Shown one piece after another: positions 61,544-64,000 of a DNA stretch of 64,000 bases (the first letter of the stretch is position 1; the number at the start of each line of letters is the position of its first letter). A program made the translations under genes and the position numbers. Source of the stretch: Betaproteobacteria bacterium UBA5216 (GTDB lineage Bacteria; Pseudomonadota; Gammaproteobacteria; Burkholderiales; SG8-41); assembly GCA_002412495.1 (NCBI GenBank), contig DHVE01000080.1:49723-113722 (forward strand). Reading direction: 5' to 3'. The notes under the pieces are model-generated. The model saw only the letters and a list, made by a program, of their open reading frames with translations, was not told the origin of the DNA and ran no database searches.

Positions 61544-62643
61544 TGAAACTCCACACACCGTTATGCGATTTACTCGGCACGCGTCTGCCGATTATTCAGG
61601 CGCCGATGGCAGGCGGCACCACCACGCCGGCCTTGGTTGCCGCCGCCGCCAAGGCCGGCGCGCTGGGCTCCTTCGGCTTTGCCTACGCGCAACCCGAAGC
61701 GATGCAGCGTGATGTCGAAGCCGTGCGCGCGCTGACCGACGCGCCCATCAATCTGAATTTTTTTGTCAATGCGCAACCCGCGCCCATCCCGCCCGAATCA
61801 CAGCGCGGCGCCATCGAAGCGATTACCGGCTATTACCAGGCGCTGGGCCTGCCCGCGCCCGCGCCGGTGCGCACGCCCTATGCGCCCGATCTCAATGCGC
61901 AACTGGCGATGGCCGAAGACATCAAGCCGGCGGTGCTGACGTTTCACCTGAATGATCTGCCCGCGGACCGGCTCAAACGCCTGCGTGCACGCGGCATCAA
62001 AACCGGCGGCAGCGCCACTTGCGTGGCCGAGGCCTTGCATCTTGAGGCACTCGGCGTGGATTTCATCATCGCGCAGGGCGGCGAAGCCGGCGGGCATCGC
62101 GGCACCTTCCAGCGCAATCCATACGAAGCGATGACCGGCACGCTGGCGCTCACGCGTTTGATCGTGCGCGCGGTGAACATCCCCGTGGTCGCCGCGGGCG
62201 GCATCATGGATGGCGCGGGCATCGCCGCCGTGCTGGCGCTCGGCGCACAGGGCGCGCAACTCGGCACCGCGTTTATTCCCTGCACCGAAAGCGGCTCGCC
62301 ACCGATACACAAACAAAGCCTGCTGGCGGCGCGCGACGACACCACCGTGATCACCGAAAAATTCACCGGCAAGCCCGCGCGCGGCCTCGTCAATCGTTAC
62401 ATTCGCGAGATGAATGCCAGCGATGCGCCGCAACTCGACTTCCCCGCGCAAGGCGTGTTGTCGGGGCCACTGCGCGCAGCGTCCGCAAAGAGTAACCAGG
62501 GCGCAGGCAATCCCGATTTCCTGGCGATGTGGGCCGGCCAGGCCGCGCCACTGTCGCGCGAGATGTCCGCCGCGCAACTGGTGATCACGCTGGAGCACGA
62601 AACGCTGGAAGCGCTGGAGCGGCTGGCGGCATTGAGGCGGTAA
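61543..62643 (+). CDS. Nitronate monooxygenase-family flavoprotein
   Basis: A 366-residue TIM-barrel flavoprotein: LPIIQAPMAGGTTTPALVAA, INLNFFVNAQP, ITSGS-like AKTGGSATCV replacement (IKTGGSATCVAEALHLEA), IIAQGGEAGGHRGTF and VVAAGGIMDGAGIAAVLALG with FMN phosphate contacts. It is usually called 2-nitropropane dioxygenase/NMO; its role in a leucine operon is unclear. ATG 61543 overlaps the dehydrogenase stop (TAATG). Confidence 0.88.
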   Translation: MKLHTPLCDLLGTRLPIIQAPMAGGTTTPALVAAAAKAGALGSFGFAYAQPEAMQRDVEAVRALTDAPINLNFFVNAQPAPIPPESQRGAIEAITGYYQALGLPAPAPVRTPYAPDLNAQLAMAEDIKPAVLTFHLNDLPADRLKRLRARGIKTGGSATCVAEALHLEALGVDFIIAQGGEAGGHRGTFQRNPYEAMTGTLALTRLIVRAVNIPVVAAGGIMDGAGIAAVLALGAQGAQLGTAFIPCTESGSPPIHKQSLLAARDDTTVITEKFTGKPARGLVNRYIREMNASDAPQLDFPAQGVLSGPLRAASAKSNQGAGNPDFLAMWAGQAAPLSREMSAAQLVITLEHETLEALERLAALRR

Positions 62644-62655
62644 CCGGAGGCACCC

Positions 62656-63267
62656 ATGTCTGATTCGAAAGAACCGATCGATTTCTATTTCGATTTTTCT
62701 TCGCCGTACGGCTATTTTGCCGCCGCGAAAATCGAAGCACTGGCCGCCAAACATGGGCGCGGCGTCACCTGGCACCCGATACTCCTCGGCGCGGTATTCA
62801 AGCTGAACGGACAGCAGCCGCTGGCGAATATCCCGCTCAAGGGCAGCTACGCCAAACACGACATGCTGCGCTCGGCGCGCTGGTTTGGTCTGCCGTTCAA
62901 GGTGCCGTCGCGATTTCCGGTCAACACCGTCGCGCCGTGCCGCGCGTTTTACTGGGTGCACGATCAGGACGCGGCGCTGGCAAAACAATTCGCGGCGGCG
63001 TTGTATCACGCCTATTTCGCCGAGGATCGCGATATCTCCAGCGCCGAAATCACCGCCAACGTCGCCGCCAAACTTGGCATTGACAAGCCCGCCTTGTCCG
63101 CCGCACTCAACGATGCCGCCGTCAAGGAACGCACCCGCAGCGAAGTGGATGCCGCCATCGAGCGCGGCGTGTTCGGCTCGCCCTACATGGTGATCGATGG
63201 TGAACCGTTCTGGGGCGCGGATAGGTTGGATCAGATGGAACGCTGGCTGGAAAAGGGGCGGTGGTAA
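62656..63267 (+). CDS. DsbA-like 2-hydroxychromene-2-carboxylate isomerase family protein
   Basis: A 203-residue thioredoxin-fold protein: IDFYFDFSSPYGYFAAAKIE at the start, where Ser replaces the redox CxxC, GVTWHPILLGAVFK near residue 38, and C-terminal GVFGSPYMVIDGEPFWGADR with the cis-Pro. The family contains glutathione-dependent isomerases of aromatic catabolism and GST kappa. In this operon the substrate is unknown. Confidence 0.9.
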   Translation: MSDSKEPIDFYFDFSSPYGYFAAAKIEALAAKHGRGVTWHPILLGAVFKLNGQQPLANIPLKGSYAKHDMLRSARWFGLPFKVPSRFPVNTVAPCRAFYWVHDQDAALAKQFAAALYHAYFAEDRDISSAEITANVAAKLGIDKPALSAALNDAAVKERTRSEVDAAIERGVFGSPYMVIDGEPFWGADRLDQMERWLEKGRW

Positions 63268-63285
63268 TGGCACGGCATACCCGCA

Positions 63286-63371
63286 CCGCAAAGGCGCAAA
63301 GACGCAAAGAACATCCGCAAAGAAGTTCTGGTTTTTCTTTGCGATTCCTTCGCGTCTTTGCGCCTTTGCGG
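63286..63371. repeat. Dispersed inverted repeat of GCAAAG units, copy 2
   Basis: Arms at 63286-63309 and 63348-63371 are 24 bases each with one mismatch, and an inner GCAAAGAA/TTCTTTGC pair. The left arm differs from copy 1 (5095) by a single base. It sits between the isomerase and macrodomain genes, inside the leucine operon. Confidence 0.88.
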
Positions 63372-63399
63372 TAAGTCGTTTGATCTTATCTCCTTCGTC

Positions 63400-63921
63400 A
63401 TGCCAACCCGAATCGAAGCCCTGCAAGCCAACATCGTCACACTGCACGTAGACGCCATCGTCAACGCCGCCAACACGTCGCTGCTCGGCGGCGGCGGCGT
63501 CGACGGCGCGATTCATCGCGCGGCGGGTCCAGCGTTGCTCGCCGAATGCCGTACGCTGCATGGCTGCAAAACCGGGCAATCAAAAATCACGCGCGGCCAT
63601 CAACTGCCGGCGAAATACGTGATTCACACGGTAGGCCCGGTGTGGCAGGGCGGTAACGCCGGCGAGGCGGCATTGCTGGCGTCGTGTTATCGAACGAGTC
63701 TCGCCTTGGCGTCTGAAAATGCCATTAAAACCATCGCCTTCCCCGCGATCAGTTGCGGCGTGTATGGCTACCCGTTGGTGCAAGCGGTAGCCATCGCGGT
63801 GCGCGAGTGCCGCGCCGCATCGTGCCACGCGGCGTTCGAGAAAATCATCTTTGCCTGCTTCGATGCGAACATGCTCGCTCTCTATGAAGCGGCGCTTGCG
63901 GAAAGCCGACCATGCCCGTGA
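63400..63921 (+). CDS. Macrodomain protein, O-acetyl-ADP-ribose deacetylase type
   Basis: A 173-residue macrodomain: IVTLHVDAIVNAANTSLLGG followed by GGVDGAIHRAAG near residue 12-40, the ADP-ribose loop, and AFPAISCGVYGYP near residue 120. It resembles YmdB/MacroD enzymes that remove acetyl or ADP-ribosyl groups. ATG 63400 was chosen; the preceding in-frame bases belong to the repeat. It overlaps the next gene by ten bases. Confidence 0.9.
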   Translation: MPTRIEALQANIVTLHVDAIVNAANTSLLGGGGVDGAIHRAAGPALLAECRTLHGCKTGQSKITRGHQLPAKYVIHTVGPVWQGGNAGEAALLASCYRTSLALASENAIKTIAFPAISCGVYGYPLVQAVAIAVRECRAASCHAAFEKIIFACFDANMLALYEAALAESRPCP

Positions 63922-64000
63922 TCCAAAGCAAACTCAAATCCGGCAGCGCTGAATTCGCGGCGGCGGAACTCGCCATGCGCGAGCGCATCGCGCAAGTGGA
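63912..64000 (+). CDS. liuB: Acyl-CoA carboxylase beta subunit, probably methylcrotonyl-CoA carboxylase; cut by the window end
   Basis: Only 29 codons are present, beginning PVIQSKLKSGSAEFAAAELA, which resembles the N-terminus of the methylcrotonyl-CoA carboxylase carboxyltransferase subunit (PVIQSK, then S..F..N/A). This would carboxylate the product of the isovaleryl-CoA dehydrogenase encoded at the start of the operon. The call rests on this short stretch plus context. Confidence 0.7.
   Translation, partial: MPVIQSKLKSGSAEFAAAELAMRERIAQV

Noticed and set aside
61798..63579. A 593-residue minus-strand open frame
   Set aside because: Antisense to the NMO, isomerase and macrodomain genes, all of which carry clear motifs; composition is typical of a GC-rich shadow.
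1..64000. rRNA or tRNA genes
   Set aside because: No rRNA segment or tRNA-like cloverleaf with a T-loop GTTCGA and matching arms was noticed in the short intergenic gaps; a covariance scan was not run.

Overview
The window is GC-rich and densely coded, and reads as a chromosomal piece of a betaproteobacterium. The evidence is gene order and gene types typical of that class: pilU-pilT next to yggS-proC-yggT-yggU; nadD-rsfS-rlmH-maf-rng; mreBCD-mrdA-rodA-rlpA opposite gatCAB; metX-metW; gshA-gshB followed by a PTS fragment (EIIA, HPr, EI); three Bug/TctC periplasmic receptors; and a class I PHA synthase. The species cannot be named from this. I saw no rRNA, tRNA, CRISPR array or insertion sequence. 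No gene-free stretch exceeds about 250 bases.

Layout. 1-6.8 kb: a cut-off DHH phosphoesterase, a VanZ-like membrane protein, a small ferredoxin, a hydrolase, a NodIJ-type ABC exporter, a HemJ-like protein, a HIRAN protein whose 5' end contains a dispersed inverted repeat, and an RNA methyltransferase. 6.8-12.6 kb: a TSUP permease, the type IV pilus retraction ATPases and the yggS-proC-yggT-yggU group. 12.7-22.1 kb: a PLD-family protein, RNase G, the maf-rlmH-rsfS-nadD group and pyruvate dehydrogenase E2 and E1. 22.2-32.4 kb: the rod-shape operon, divergent from gatCAB. 32.4-42.8 kb: a secreted coiled-coil protein, exonuclease III, an AmpG-like permease, metXW with a striking hairpin leader, the PTS trio and gshAB.

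42.9-55.7 kb is an accessory acyl-CoA catabolic region. A plus-strand set (amidohydrolase, DUF35 protein, thiolase-like protein, alpha/beta hydrolase) converges on a long minus-strand array (two Bug receptors, three citrate-lyase-like proteins, a third Bug receptor, a double-length CoA-transferase). The last gene of that array is the main discovery. It is a glutaredoxin-like/DinB-like fusion whose reading frame contains one in-frame TGA, exactly where relatives have the first Cys of the C-S-S-C redox motif. A hairpin lies just downstream. It is best read as an unannotated selenoprotein with a U-S-S-C active site (TGA at 46981-46983, minus strand).

55.8-57.2 kb is a compact BglII/BstYI-type restriction enzyme plus MT-A70 methyltransferase, probably acquired. 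57.3-64 kb carries PHA synthase with an overlapping metallo-hydrolase gene, then a leucine/isovalerate degradation operon: isovaleryl-CoA dehydrogenase, nitronate-monooxygenase-like protein, DsbA-like isomerase, macrodomain protein and the first codons of a methylcrotonyl-CoA carboxylase beta subunit. A perfect palindromic operator candidate lies between the two transcription units.
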